DNA from: Fodinibacter sp963707895
GTDB taxonomy: Bacteria > Actinomycetota > Actinomycetes > Actinomycetales > Dermatophilaceae
Assembly: GCA_963707895.1 (NCBI GenBank)
Contig: CAVPRS010000010.1
Location: 1 to 64,000 of the forward strand
Length of the DNA: 64,000 bases
Direction of reading: 5' to 3'
Both the position numbers and the translations under genes were made by a program. Shown one piece after another: positions 38,808 to 48,712 of the stretch. Below the pieces are notes generated by a model. The model ran no database searches and had not been told where the DNA came from. It saw nothing but the letters and a program-made list of their open reading frames with translations. Every line of letters starts with the position of its first letter. Within the stretch, counting starts at the first letter, position 1.

Positions 38808-40302
38808 CCAGGGCAGCGGCAAGAGCGGTGGCGGCCGGCCGGGTGGACGAGGCCCGCGGCAGCGCAGCGCCACCGCGCCCTCGGAGCGCACCCGAAGGGC
38901 GGAGCCGACCCGCTTCGCCGCCTACACGCTGCTGCGCGCCGTCGACGACGGTGCCTACGCCAACCTCGAGATGCCGACCATCCTGCGTCGCCACCGGCTC
39001 GAGGCGCGCGACGCGGCGTTCGCCACCGAGCTGGCGTTCGGCACCATCCGCTGGCAGGGCTTCTACGACGCCGTCATCGCCGAGGCCGCGGCGCGCCCGA
39101 CCGACCGCATCGACCCGCAGGTGCTCGACGTGCTCCGGCTCGGGGCCCACCAGCTGCTCGGCATGCGGGTGGCGACCCACGCCGCCGCCGACCAGACCGT
39201 CGGGCTCGCCAAGGTCGTGGCCGGAGCGGGTGCGAGCGGCTTCGTCAACGCCGTCATGCGTCGGCTCAGCGAGCGATCCCTCGAGGAGTGGCGCGACGCC
39301 GTCGTGCCCGAGGGTGGGGGAGTGGCCGCCCTGGCCGTGCGGCACAGCCATCCCGAGTGGGTCGTCACCGCATTGCGGGCCGCCCTGCTCGGCCACGGCC
39401 GTGCCACCTCCGAGAGCGTCGACGCCGAGCTCGCCGCCCTGCTGACTGCCGACAACGAGCCGCCGCGGGTGCACCTGGTCGCCCGACCCGGGCTGGTCGA
39501 CGTCGACGAGCTGTGTGCCTACGACGACGTCGAGCCCAGCCGCATCTCGCCGATCGGCGTGGTGCTCGGCTCCGGCGACCCCGGGCTGGTCCCCGAGGTC
39601 CGTGACGGGCGCGCGGCCGTGCAGGACGAGGGCTCCCAGCTCGTCGCCCTCGCGCTGGCCGCCGCGGAGGTCCCGGCCGGGCTGCCCGGCCGCTGGCTCG
39701 ACCTCTGCGCCGGTCCCGGCGGCAAGGCGGGCGTGCTCGGCGCGCTCGCCGTCGAGGCCGGCGCCGACCTCACCGCCATCGAGGTCAGCCCGCACCGCGC
39801 CGACCTCGTGCGCTCGACGCTGCGCGCCCTCACCCGGCGGGCGAAGAGCCTGGGCCGGCGGGTCGAGGTGCGCACGGCCGACGGCCGGGTGCTCGGCGAG
39901 GACGAGCCCGCGGCGTATGCCCGGGTGCTCGTCGACGCCCCCTGCACCGGGCTCGGGGCCCTGCGCCGTCGGCCCGAGGCGCGCTGGCGTCGCCAGCCGT
40001 CCGACGTCGCCGAGCTGGCGCCGCTGCAGCGTGCCCTGCTGACCTCCGCACTGGATGCCGTGGCGCCCGGCGGCGTCGTCGCCTACGCCACGTGCAGCCC
40101 CCACGTCGCCGAGACCCGCTTCGTCGTCAGCGACGTGCTCAAGCGCCGGCACGACATCGAGGTGGTCGACGCTCGCCCGCTGTTCACCGACGCCGTCGGC
40201 CGGCCGCTCGAAGGCCTGGGCCAGGGGCCCTACGTGCAGCTCTGGCCCCACGTGCACGGCACCGACGCGATGTTCCTCGCGCTGCTGCGCAGGCTCCCGT
40301 AG
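38800..40302 (+). CDS. rsmB: 16S rRNA (cytosine-967-C5)-methyltransferase RsmB
   Basis: Two-domain enzyme. An N-terminal NusB-like RNA-binding domain (RFAAYTLLRAVDDGAYAN, LRLGAHQLLGM, ASGFVNAVMRRL) is followed by a SAM methyltransferase domain with LDLCAGPGGKAGVLGALA, DAPCTGLGALRRRPEARW and AYATCSPHVAE (the two catalytic Cys). It is 500 residues long, with a charged Gly/Arg-rich extension of about 30 residues at the N-terminus, common in Actinobacteria. The ATG overlaps the fmt stop. Confidence 0.96.
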   Translation: MTDQGSGKSGGGRPGGRGPRQRSATAPSERTRRAEPTRFAAYTLLRAVDDGAYANLEMPTILRRHRLEARDAAFATELAFGTIRWQGFYDAVIAEAAARPTDRIDPQVLDVLRLGAHQLLGMRVATHAAADQTVGLAKVVAGAGASGFVNAVMRRLSERSLEEWRDAVVPEGGGVAALAVRHSHPEWVVTALRAALLGHGRATSESVDAELAALLTADNEPPRVHLVARPGLVDVDELCAYDDVEPSRISPIGVVLGSGDPGLVPEVRDGRAAVQDEGSQLVALALAAAEVPAGLPGRWLDLCAGPGGKAGVLGALAVEAGADLTAIEVSPHRADLVRSTLRALTRRAKSLGRRVEVRTADGRVLGEDEPAAYARVLVDAPCTGLGALRRRPEARWRRQPSDVAELAPLQRALLTSALDAVAPGGVVAYATCSPHVAETRFVVSDVLKRRHDIEVVDARPLFTDAVGRPLEGLGQGPYVQLWPHVHGTDAMFLALLRRLP

Positions 40303-40382
40303 CCTGACCAGCGGCCCGACCCGCCGTGGTCGCCGGCCGCAGCACGTGCGAGGACGACACCGACGACGAGGGGTGGCCTGCA

Positions 40383-42022
40383 GTGGTCGAGCCGAGCCCA
40401 GGGACCTGGAGGCACCGAGCCGCGAGGCTGGGCTGGAGCGCGACGGCCCTGGCCGTCGTCGCGGTGCTGGTCCTTCTCGTGGGGGTGTGGGCGTTCATCT
40501 CGGAGAAGCTCGGGCCGGGCTCCGACAACGAGCTGCTCTTCGACGACCCCCGGTGGCAGCTCTGGCTCACGGCCGCCGGTGCCGCCTGGGTGGTCGCCGC
40601 CTACGTGGGCGTCGCAGCGCTCGAGACCGCCGCGGCGATGAGGGTGCTGTCCCCGGACCGGCCGCTGCCGAAGCAGCAGCCCCACGTGCTGCGGGTCGGC
40701 CTCGCGGGTGCGGGAGCCCTGGCCGCGGACCCGCTGATGTCCACACCGGAGTGGCCCGCGTCGGCGCTGTCGCCAGCCACGGGCGCCGGTGCAGACAGTG
40801 CGGTGCACGGTGCTGCTCCCCGCGTACAACGAGGAGCTCGTCCTCGGCAACGCGCTGCGGTCCCTGCAGGAGCAGACCCGACCACCGGACCGGGTGATCG
40901 TCATCGCCGACAACTGCACCGACACCACGGTCCAGATCGCTCGCGAGCACGGCGTCGAGGTCGTCGAGACCGTCGGCAACACCGAGAAGAAGGCCGGCGC
41001 CCTGAACCAGCAGCTGCGCCGGCTGCTCCCGGCGAGCGACGAGCGTGACGTCGTCATGGTGATGGATGCCGACTCGACGATCGGCCCGGAGTTCCTCGAG
41101 GACGGGCTCCGCCGCCTGGAGGAGGACCCGGCGCTGATGGCCGTCGGCGGCCTGTTCTACGGCGAGCCCGGCTACGGGCTGATCGGCCAGTTCCAGCGCA
41201 ACGAGTACGCCCGGTACCAGCGGCTCGTGGCCCGCAAGTCGGGTCGGGTGTTCGTCCTCACCGGCACCGCCTCGCTGATCCGCACCGTGGCCCTGTCCGC
41301 GGTGGCGCAGGCTCGCGGCGAGCTCGTCCCCGGGGTCCGCGGGAACGTCTACGACACCCACGCCATGACCGAGGACAACGAGCTGACCCTGGCCCTGAAG
41401 ACCCTGGGCGCCAAGATGACCTCGCCGCGTGCCGCCCAGGTCACCACCGAGCTGATGCCCACGTGGAGGGCGCTGTGGCGCCAGCGGCTGCGCTGGCAGC
41501 GTGGCGCACTCGAGAACATCGGCGCCTACGGGCTCACCCGGTCGACCGCCCTGTACTGGGGCCAGCAGCTGACCCTGGCCTACAGCGTGATCGCCCTGAA
41601 CGCGTTCCTGCTCCTCAGCCTGATCACCCTGCTCGCCGCCGACGAGTTCGCGCCCTCCCGGTTCTGGACGATCGTCGGCGTGATCTTCGTCGTCGAGCGG
41701 CTGGTCACCGTGTGGGCCGCCGGGTGGAAGGCCCGGGCCCTCGCCGCCCCGATCTTCCTCGAGCTCGGCTACGCCCTGTTCCTGCAGGCCTGCTTCGTCG
41801 CATCGCTGGGCCAGGTCTTCACCCGCAAGGAGGCGGGGTGGAACTACGTGCGACGCGAGGGCCTGGCACTGGTCGTCATCGTCAACGGGATCCTGCTGCC
41901 GGCCAGCGTCATGCAGACCGACTGGTACGCCGCGCTCGCCCAGTTCGTGGCGAGTCAACACGCTGTTCTTCGGTGCCCTGGCTCTCGCCCACCTGTTCCC
42001 CGCGTGGCGGCGCGACGGGTGA
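40383..42022 (+). CDS. membrane glycosyltransferase family 2 (processive type), two frameshifts
   Basis: The first frame gives two transmembrane helices (TALAVVAVLVLLVGVWAF, LTAAGAAWVVAAYVGVAAL). After a shift near 40790 comes a GT2 catalytic domain: CTVLLPAYNEE, ADNCTDTT, VMDADST (DxD), TEDNELTL and RQRLRWQRG (Q/RxxRW, typical of processive polysaccharide synthases). Further helices follow. The frame breaks again near 41955; the correct end reads NTLFFGALALAHLFPAWRRDG with TGA at 42020-42022. The product polymer is unknown. The GT2 part could instead start on its own at GTG 40789. Confidence 0.7.
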
Positions 42023-42038
42023 CCCCACGTGGGGTCGC

Positions 42039-42044
42039 TAGGGT
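42039..42044 (+). promoter_or_regulatory. leaderless -10 box of rpe
   Basis: TAGGGT at 42039-42044, seven bases before the GTG at 42052. The earlier in-frame GTG at 42043 lies inside this box and is therefore unlikely as a start. Confidence 0.55.
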
Positions 42045-42051
42045 GTCGCGC

Positions 42052-42711
42052 GTGCAGATCTCCCCGTCGATCCTGTCGGCCGACTTCGCCAACCTCGAGC
42101 GCGAGCTCGCCGCCATCTCGAACGCCGACTGGGCGCACGTCGACGTCATGGACAACCACTTCGTGCCCAACCTGACCCTCGGGCTGCCGGTCGTCGAGGC
42201 GCTGGTCAAGGTGTCGCCGATCCCCGTCGACTGCCACCTGATGATCGAGGACCCCGACCGCTGGGCGCCGGGGTACGCCGAGGCGGGCGCGCGGTCGGTC
42301 ACCTTCCACGTCGAGGCGGTGTCGGATGCCGTGGGCACCGCCCGCGCGATCCGGGCGGCGGGTGCGCGGGCGGCCTTCGCGGTCAAGCCGGGCACCCCCT
42401 TCGCGCCGTACGCCGACCTGCTGCCCGAGGTCGACATGGTGCTCGTCATGACCGTCGAGCCCGGGTTCGGCGGCCAGTCGTTCATGTCCGACCAGATGGC
42501 CAAGGTGCGTGAGGTGCGCGAGGCAGTGCGCCGCCACGGCGGGGAGGTCTGGGTGCAGGTCGACGGCGGGGTGTCGGCCTCGACCATCGAGCAGTGCGCC
42601 GAGGCCGGTGCCGACGTGTTCGTCGCGGGATCGGCCGTCTACGGCGCCGACTCGGTCAGCGGGGCCGTCGACGAGCTGCGCGCTCTCGCAGCGCGGCACG
42701 CGCACCCGTGA
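42052..42711 (+). CDS. rpe: ribulose-phosphate 3-epimerase
   Basis: Interconverts ribulose 5-phosphate and xylulose 5-phosphate. Signatures: ISPSILSADFANLERE, WAHVDVMDNHFVPNLTLG (metal His/Asp), VDCHLMIEDPDRW, VMTVEPGFGGQSF, VQVDGGVSASTI and DVFVAGSAVYG. It is 219 residues long from the leaderless GTG. Its stop overlaps the start of the pentapeptide gene. Confidence 0.97.
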   Translation: MQISPSILSADFANLERELAAISNADWAHVDVMDNHFVPNLTLGLPVVEALVKVSPIPVDCHLMIEDPDRWAPGYAEAGARSVTFHVEAVSDAVGTARAIRAAGARAAFAVKPGTPFAPYADLLPEVDMVLVMTVEPGFGGQSFMSDQMAKVREVREAVRRHGGEVWVQVDGGVSASTIEQCAEAGADVFVAGSAVYGADSVSGAVDELRALAARHAHP

Positions 42712-43331
42712 CCGGCGGGTCGGCATCCCTGCTGGAGCGGCTCGCCGACAGCGGGGGCTACGCCGCCGACCTCACGGTCACCGAGGGGCTGCGACCAGGT
42801 GAGGTGCTCGAGGGGGTCGAGCTCGAGGCCTGCCGGTTCGAGCGGGCGGTGCTCGAGGGTGCGGTGCTGCGCGACTGCACCTTCACCGACTGCGTGTTCA
42901 CCGGGTGCAACCTCAACCGGGTCGACCTCAGCGGGTCGCGGTTCAGCGACTGCCGGTTCGTCGAGTGCACCGCCCTCGCGGTGATCTGGACCCGGGCGGG
43001 GGAGGCGGCCCTGTCGGCGCGACCGTGGGACCTCGAGCGGTGCCGGCTCGACCTCGCGTCGTTCCAGGAGGGCGCGATCGCCGGCTCGCGCCTCGTGGGG
43101 TGCTCGCTGCGCGAGGCCGACTTCGGGGGCGCCGACGCGCAGCGCGTCGACTTCGCCGGCTCGGACCTGTCCGGAGCGGTGTTCGTGGGCACCGACCTGC
43201 GCGGGGCGAGCCTGCTCGGTGCGGTCGGCTACGCGTTCGACCCGTCCGAGAACCGGGTGCGCGGCCTGCGGGTCGAGGCGTCCGGAACGGCCGGGCTCCT
43301 GGCCGCGATGGGCCTGGTCGTCGAGGACTGA
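42708..43331 (+). CDS. pentapeptide repeat protein
   Basis: 207 residues with clear pentapeptide periodicity, A(D/N)LxX type, in two blocks: CRFERAVLEGAVLRDCTF ... CNLNRVDLSGSRFSDCRF, and SRLVGCSLREADFGG ... VDFAGSDLSGAVF. Such proteins fold as right-handed quadrilateral helices; some (MfpA, Qnr) mimic DNA and protect gyrase. It is shorter in repeats than Qnr and could equally have another binding role. Translation is coupled to rpe through GTGA overlap. Confidence 0.8.
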   Translation: MTGGSASLLERLADSGGYAADLTVTEGLRPGEVLEGVELEACRFERAVLEGAVLRDCTFTDCVFTGCNLNRVDLSGSRFSDCRFVECTALAVIWTRAGEAALSARPWDLERCRLDLASFQEGAIAGSRLVGCSLREADFGGADAQRVDFAGSDLSGAVFVGTDLRGASLLGAVGYAFDPSENRVRGLRVEASGTAGLLAAMGLVVED

Positions 43332-43362
43332 CCCCCGCGCGCCTCAACTTTCTCGCCCGATC

Positions 43363-43417
43363 CCGGAACCTTCACCTTCGCACCGGAACATTTCCGAGGC
43401 GAAGCTGAAGGTTCCGG
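43363..43417. terminator. 19-bp-arm inverted repeat between convergent genes
   Basis: CCGGAACCTTCACCTTCGC at 43363-43381 pairs with 43399-43417 with one mismatch around a 17-base loop that itself can pair GGAA/TTCC. It lies between the stops of the pentapeptide gene and the convergent unknown gene. A bidirectional terminator is likely. Confidence 0.6.
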
Positions 43418-43433
43418 TGCCTAGCAACCGTGG

Positions 43434-44174
43434 TCACTCCCGGCGCACGACGTCCGGGTCGTCGTCACCGTCGCCGTCCACGCCGTCGACCGAGCGGATC
43501 CGCATCGAGAAGCCCACGACCGGCGTGGTCGCCGTCGAGGTGCTCGACGTGCACGCACACCCCGGTCGCGACGTCGAGCGCGACGAGCGAGGCCGTGGTG
43601 TGGTCGAGGAGCAGTGGACAGCACGAGCACCGCGGCGCGTACTCCTCGCGGGGCGCGACCTCGGCCCACCAGGTGTCCCGCCCGTGCCGCACCGACGCGT
43701 CGAGGCGGTGCACGTCGAGCGCGGGGGGCGGGACGTCATCCGGACCTGCGCCCACACCGGAGTCGGGCACCGGCCGTGCACACTTCCGTCGGCGAGCTCG
43801 ACCGGGTCGAGCATGGCCACCCACTGGTAGTCCTGCCACATCGGGTCCTCGCTCGTCGCCGTGGCCGGCCGCCGCACCACGAACCCGAACGCATCGACGT
43901 CGACGGGCAGCTCCCAGGCGAACGGCAGCTCGAGGATGCCGTGCCGCCCGGTGCCGACCTCGCTCCACCCGGCGCGGATGCGCGCGGCAGCGTCACGGTG
44001 CCGCTCCCCGTCGGCGAGCCGCACCTCCAGCCCGACACCCCGCTCCACGGTGGCGTGCACGGCGTGCTCCGGCCCGTGCACCGGCCGGCGCTGCAGGTCG
44101 AAGGCGAGCGCACGCCACCGCCACGGCGACGAGCGGGCGAGGCCGCGGAAGAGGTCGGGGGTGGGCTGGAGCAC
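43434..44174 (-). CDS. conserved-looking protein of unknown function, two frameshifts
   Basis: I do not recognise it. From a GTG at 44174 (complement) it reads LFRGLARSSPWRWRALAFDL, GILELPFAWELPVDVDAFGF and DPMWQDYQWVAMLDPVELADG, then shifts near 43785 into DDVPPPALDVHRLDASVRHG, DTWWAEVAPREEYAPRCSCC and DHTTASLVALDVATGVCVHV, and shifts again near 43540 to VVGFSMRIRSVDGVDGDGDD. Joined it is about 246 residues, soluble, Trp-rich, with no signal peptide. The CSCC cluster and Trp-rich segments are its main landmarks. Confidence 0.55.
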   Translation of the reverse strand: MLQPTPDLFRGLARSSPWRWRALAFDLQRRPVHGPEHAVHATVERGVGLEVRLADGERHRDAAARIRAGWSEVGTGRHGILELPFAWELPVDVDAFGFVVRRPATATSEDPMWQDYQWVAMLDPVELADGSVHGRCPTPVWAQVRMTSRPPRSTCTASTRRCGTGGTPGGPRSRPARSTRRGARAVHCSSTTPRPRSSRSTSRPGCACTSSTSTATTPVVGFSMRIRSVDGVDGDGDDDPDVVRRE

Positions 44175-44322
44175 GCAGTCAGTGGAGCACCGGCGAGCGC
44201 ACCGGGTCCACGGGGTTTCGAGGCCGGGAGCCTCGATGCCGCGGGCGCCGGCCGCCCAACGACCCGTCACAAACCTTAGACAGACCGACGTCGTGGATAC
44301 GGATGTGACCGGCCGGCCCGCC

Positions 44323-44328
44323 TAGGGT
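44323..44328 (+). promoter_or_regulatory. leaderless -10 box of the HEAT-GT gene
   Basis: TAGGGT at 44323-44328, six bases before the ATG at 44335, identical to the rpe box. The upstream 160 bases separate it from the divergent unknown gene and hold no other feature I can support. Confidence 0.5.
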
Positions 44329-44334
44329 CGACGC

Positions 44335-46561
44335 ATGGAGGTCCGAGCCGCACTGGCGGCCGTACGGTCGTCAGGCACCATCCTCGAGGGGTTGCGCGCC
44401 GGTGAGCGGCTCGAGCACGTCGCCCGCCACTGCGGCCCGGATGGCGTCGCCCTGCTCGAGAGCGCCACGGGTGATCCCGACCCGATCACCGCCGTCGCCG
44501 CGGTGCGCGCCCTCGGTGCCCAGGGCGGCGCGCGCGCGGCAGCGCACCTCGTCGCCCTCCTCCCCGACGACCGGGCCGACGTGGCCGAGCACGCCGTCGA
44601 GGCCCTCGCGGGCGTGGCCCCGCAGCCACGAGGCGTCGCGTCGCTGGTCCGGTGCTGCGCCGGCGGCGGCTTTGCGGGGATGCTCGGGCAGCGCACCCTC
44701 GAGACGTGGGCGCTCAGAGCTCCGGATGCCGTCCTGGGCGCTCTGGTGTCCGCGCTCGGGTCCGAGCGCCACCCCGAGGCCCGGACCCGTCTGGTCGAGA
44801 CGGTGGGTCTCGTCCCGGGTGCGGCCGCCCTCCGCCTCCTCACCCGGGTCGCGGGCGACGACGCCGAGGCGACGCTGGTGCGGGCGGCCGCCGTCGCCGC
44901 CCTCGGCGACCTCCTCGCCGACCCTCGATGCCGTCACGTGCCGGACGCGCCGGCGGCCCGAGCTGCCCTGGCCGCCGTCTCCGCGTCGAGCGGGCCGCTC
45001 GCGCGGGTCGCCGACCTCGCCCGGTCCGACGGGGACGCAGCGGCAGCGGCACCGGTGCAGGCGCGCGCCGGGCGGCCGGCCGGCCTCACCGTCGTGCAGC
45101 TGTTCCTCCACGGCGACGTGGACGGCAGCCTGCGCCACTCCGGCCGTGGTGACACCGGTGGCATCGCCACCCTGCTCGTGCACCTCGGTGACGCCCTGCT
45201 GCGGCAGGGGTCTCGGGTGGAGCGGGTCATCACCGTCTCGGGTGGCTGGGGCGCGGTGTCCGCGGCGGCGGGCTCACCGGCCGAGGAGGTGCCGGGCAAC
45301 CAGCTGCCGGAGGAGCTGGCCGAGCAGGGCCACCACTACGCGCGGGTCCCGCTGCGCACGGCGTCGACCGGTGCGTCGACGGCGTGGCCGCACCGGGTCG
45401 AGGCGCGGCGCGGCATCCGGCGGGTCCTGCGCGCCGCGGGGAACGTCGACGTCGTGCACCTGCGGATGGCCGACGTCGGGTCGATGGTCGCGGCCGAGGT
45501 GGCCGCCGAGCTCGGCATCCCGGTCGTCCTCACCGTCGCCCCCGACCCCCAGGCGCTGCTCGCCGCTCGGGAGGCCGACGGCACGCTGCCCCGCGCCGCC
45601 TTCGGCGCGGCCGACTCCGTGGAGCACCTCTGGTTCCGCGACCGGCTGCTGCGCCGGCTCGCCGAGCAGGCCGAGCACCTGGTCCTCTTCCCCCGTCCGG
45701 ACGTCGAGCGCAGCATCTCCCGCCTGGTCGGCATCGACGTGTCGTCCGACCCGGAACAGGTCACGGTCGTCGGCGAGGGCGTCGACGTCGTGGGCCTCGA
45801 CCGCGTCGCGAGGCAGGTCCGGGGCGACGCACCGAGAAGCCCGGTCACCGCCGCGGCGCTCGCCGACCTCGACAGCCTGCTCGCGCAGCTACCCCCCGAG
45901 CGCGCATCGCTGGCCCTCGCGGTGTCGGTCGGCCGGCTGGCGCCGGTCAAGGGGATGGCGACCCTCGTCGCCTCCTGGATGGGCGACCCGGCGCTGCGAC
46001 GACGCTGCAACCTCCTGGTCGTCGGCGGCGAGCTGGACGACCCGAGCCCGGAGGAGGAGGCCGAGCTCTCGCGGATCCGCGACCTGGTCGCCGCCGACGA
46101 GTCCGGCGGTGCGGGCCTGTTCCTCGCCGGGCACCGCGCCAACGCCACGACCACCGCCTGGCTGGCGGCCGCCCAGCAGGGCCGGCCGGGGAGGTCCGCG
46201 CCCGGCGGCGTCTACGTGTGTGCCAGCCTCAAGGAGGAGTTCGGCATCGCCATCCTCGAGGCGATGGCCGTGGGGCTGGTCGTCGTCGCCCCGGACGGGG
46301 GCGGCCCCGCGACCTACGTCGACGACGGGGTCACCGGCATCCTCACCGACCCCGGGCAGCGGCAGACACCTGGCCGCCGACGTGGGACGGGCCCTCGACC
46401 TCGCGACGTCGCCGGGAGCCACGTTGCGCAGCCGCCGCTCACGGGTGGTGGTGCGCGAACGCTTCGGCATCGACACGATGGCGGCCGCGGTCGCCGAGGT
46501 CTACACCCACGTCGCGGCGGCGCACGTCGGCCCGACCGGCCGGATCGCAGCCACCCCGTGA
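44335..46561 (+). CDS. HEAT-repeat / glycosyltransferase family 4 fusion, one frameshift
   Basis: Residues 1 to about 240 form helical pairs of HEAT type (DPITAVAAVRALGAQGGARA, ADVAEHAVEALAGVAPQPRG, EATLVRAAAVAALGDLLADP). From about 255 on there is a GT-B glycosyltransferase like sucrose synthase or GT4: LHGDVDGSLRHSGRGDTGGI, VVHLRMADVGSMVAAEVAA, SVGRLAPVKGMATLVASWM, and the nucleotide-sugar motif EFGIAILEAMAVGLVVVAPD with GGPATYVDDGVTGIL. The frame breaks near 46360; the end is in another frame (VVVRERFGIDTMAAAVAEVY). Total is about 740 residues. The stop overlaps the next GT by GTGA. Donor and acceptor are unknown. Confidence 0.75.
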
Positions 46562-47876
46562 CCCTGCTCGTCATCAGCCCGGACTACGCGTCGCACCTCT
46601 ACCCGCTGGCCACCCTGGCCGGTGCCTGGCGCGACGTGGGCGAGCGGGTCGTCGTGGCGACGGGCCCGGCCACCGACGCGGTGGTCCGCTCGTTCGGCTA
46701 CGAGCGCGCGCACCTCCAGCTCGGCCGGGGATCGAACCCGGGCGTCATCCGCGCCGAGGAGCAGCCGCCCGGTGAGGACGACGCGCTGCGCGGCTTCTTC
46801 GAGGCCACCCGCCAGGGTGCGGTCGCGGCGTTGGCGTTCCAGGCGCGCGCCCGCGGCGAGGACCTGCTGTGGAACGCGGTCGGCGTGGGCCGGGCCGTTC
46901 ACGACCTCGTCGAGCAGACCCGCCCGACCGCCGTACTCGTCGACCACCTCGCCTTCGGTGCCCGGCTGGGCCTGGTCAGCGCGGGCGTGCCGCACGCGGA
47001 CGTCGTGCTCGGGCACCCCTCGGCGCTGACGGTGGGCGACGAGGTCTACGGGTACCCGACCGCCTGGCCACGCTGCCTCGACCCCGACTCCGCCGCGCTG
47101 GCGGAGCTGCGGGCACTCTGCGTCGACGTCCGTGACGCGTTCACGGCGCAGTGGAACGCTGGGCTGGCCGAGCTCGACACGGCCGCGGCACCCAGCACGC
47201 GACGCGTTCGCCGAGACGGGCGACCTGCTGCTGCTCAACTACCCCGGACGGCTCCACGACCCGCGGCGCACGGCGCTGCTGCCGGCCCACACCTTCCTGG
47301 GCTCGGCCGTGCGCGAGGAGCCGCGCGACGCCGAGGTCGAGACCTGGCTCGCCGCGGACGACCGGCCGGTCGTCTACGTCAGCCTCGGCAGCTTCCTCTC
47401 CGCCCGCGCCGACCTGCTCGCCGTCATCGCGCGGGCACTGCGGCCGCTCGACGTCCGGGTGGCCCTCGCGACCGGCTCAGCCCCGCGGAGCGCGCTCGGC
47501 CCGCTCCCGGGGGAGTGGCTCGTGCGCGAGTTCCTCCCGCAGGTGCGGCTCCTGGCTCGTTCGGCGGTTGCGGTGTCGCACGGCGGCAACAACAGCGTCA
47601 CCGAGGCACTGACGGCCGGAGTGCCCCTGCTCGTGCTGCCCCTGTCGACCGACCAGTTCGGCGGGGCGGCTGCCGTCGAACGCGGTGGAGTGGGCTCCTG
47701 CCTCGACCCCAACGCCGCGACCGCGCAGGACGTCAGGGACGCGGTGGAGGCACTCCTGGGTGCTGGGGGCGCCCGCGTCGCCGCCGACCGAGCTGGGTAG
47801 CGCCCTGCGCGAGGTCCCCGGGGCCCGGCGAGCCCACGCGGCCGTGTCGGCGCGGTGGCCCTCGCAGGAAGGGTGA
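46558..47876 (+). CDS. glycosyltransferase family 1 (UGT/MGT type), two frameshifts
   Basis: A GT-B fold enzyme related to macrolide and UDP-glucuronosyl transferases: N-terminal LVISPDYASHLYPLATLAGA, acceptor-domain segment VDHLAFGARLGLVSAGVPHA, and donor-binding motif SHGGNNSVTEALTAGVPLLV with LPLSTDQFGGA, plus VYVSLGSFLSARADLLAV. Shifts near 47190 and 47770 break the frame; the correct end is probably ARWPSQEG at 47876. Joined length is about 438 residues. Coupled to the HEAT-GT4 gene, it likely acts on the same molecule. It converges with xdhC with 13 bases between stops. Confidence 0.75.
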
Positions 47877-47889
47877 CGCCCGGTCGGCC

Positions 47890-48711
47890 TCAGGGGGCCT
47901 GGTCGGCCACGACCGGGTCGGGGGACAGGACGCGGAGCAGGTCCGCCGCGACGGCGACGGCGATGCTCGCCGGCTCCTTCCCCCCGAGGTCGGGAACCCC
48001 GATGGGCGTCCGGATGCGTGCCACGGCCTCGGCGGAGTGGCCGTCATCGGTGAGCCGCCGCTCGAACCGGGCCCACTTGGCCGACGACCCGATGAGGCCG
48101 ACGGTGCCCAGGTGCGAGCACCGCAGTGCGGCGTCGCACAGGGCGTAGTCCTCTGCGTGGTCGTGCGTCATGACGAGCACGTGCGTTCCGGGTGGCACCT
48201 GGTCGAGCACCATCTCGGGCAGCGGCGAGTGGTGCACGTGCACCCGCGCGACGGCGTCGGCCAGCCACGGCATCCGCGCCTCGTCGACGCGCTCCTCGCG
48301 TGAGTCGACGAGGTGCAGGTCGAGGTCGTGACGGCTGAGGAGACGCGCGAGCTCGTCGCCGACGTGGCCCACGCCGAACACCGCGATGCTGGGCACGACG
48401 GCCAGCGGCTCGAGCAGGATGCCGACCTCGCCGCCGCAGCACTGCCGCCCGTGCTCCGTGCGCGCCTTGTCGCTGAGGGCGACGTTCAGCTGTTCCGGTG
48501 CGGTGAAGGCGTGTTCGAGCAGCTGCCGGGCTCGCTCGACCGCCGTCTGCTCGAGGTTGCCACCACCGATGCTGCCCCAGGTGGCCCGGGCGGACACGAC
48601 CATCTTCGCGCCGGCGTCCCGCGGGGCGTGCCCACGCACCGACACCAGGGTGACCAGCACCCCGGCCTCACGCGTGGTGCGCAGCCGCTCGACGGCCGTG
48701 AGCCAGTGCAC
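47890..48711 (-). CDS. xdhC: xanthine dehydrogenase accessory protein XdhC
   Basis: XdhC binds and sulfurates or inserts the molybdenum cofactor into xanthine dehydrogenase. The N-terminal CoxI-type domain has VTLVSVRGHAPRDAGAKM, WGSIGGGNLEQ and GRQCCGGEVGILLEPL (the conserved Cys region); the C-terminal NAD-type domain has VFGVGHVGDELARLL, HLVDSREERV, VMTHDHAEDYALCDAAL and GLIGSSAKWARF. It is 273 residues long and intact. It follows xdhB with one base between, so it is the last gene of the xdh operon. Confidence 0.92.
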   Translation of the reverse strand: MHWLTAVERLRTTREAGVLVTLVSVRGHAPRDAGAKMVVSARATWGSIGGGNLEQTAVERARQLLEHAFTAPEQLNVALSDKARTEHGRQCCGGEVGILLEPLAVVPSIAVFGVGHVGDELARLLSRHDLDLHLVDSREERVDEARMPWLADAVARVHVHHSPLPEMVLDQVPPGTHVLVMTHDHAEDYALCDAALRCSHLGTVGLIGSSAKWARFERRLTDDGHSAEAVARIRTPIGVPDLGGKEPASIAVAVAADLLRVLSPDPVVADQAP

Positions 48712-48712
48712 G

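Noticed and set aside
42043..42054. Upstream GTG (42043) as rpe start
   Set aside because: It lies within the TAGGGT -10 box; the GTG at 42052 fits the family N-terminus and the leaderless spacing.
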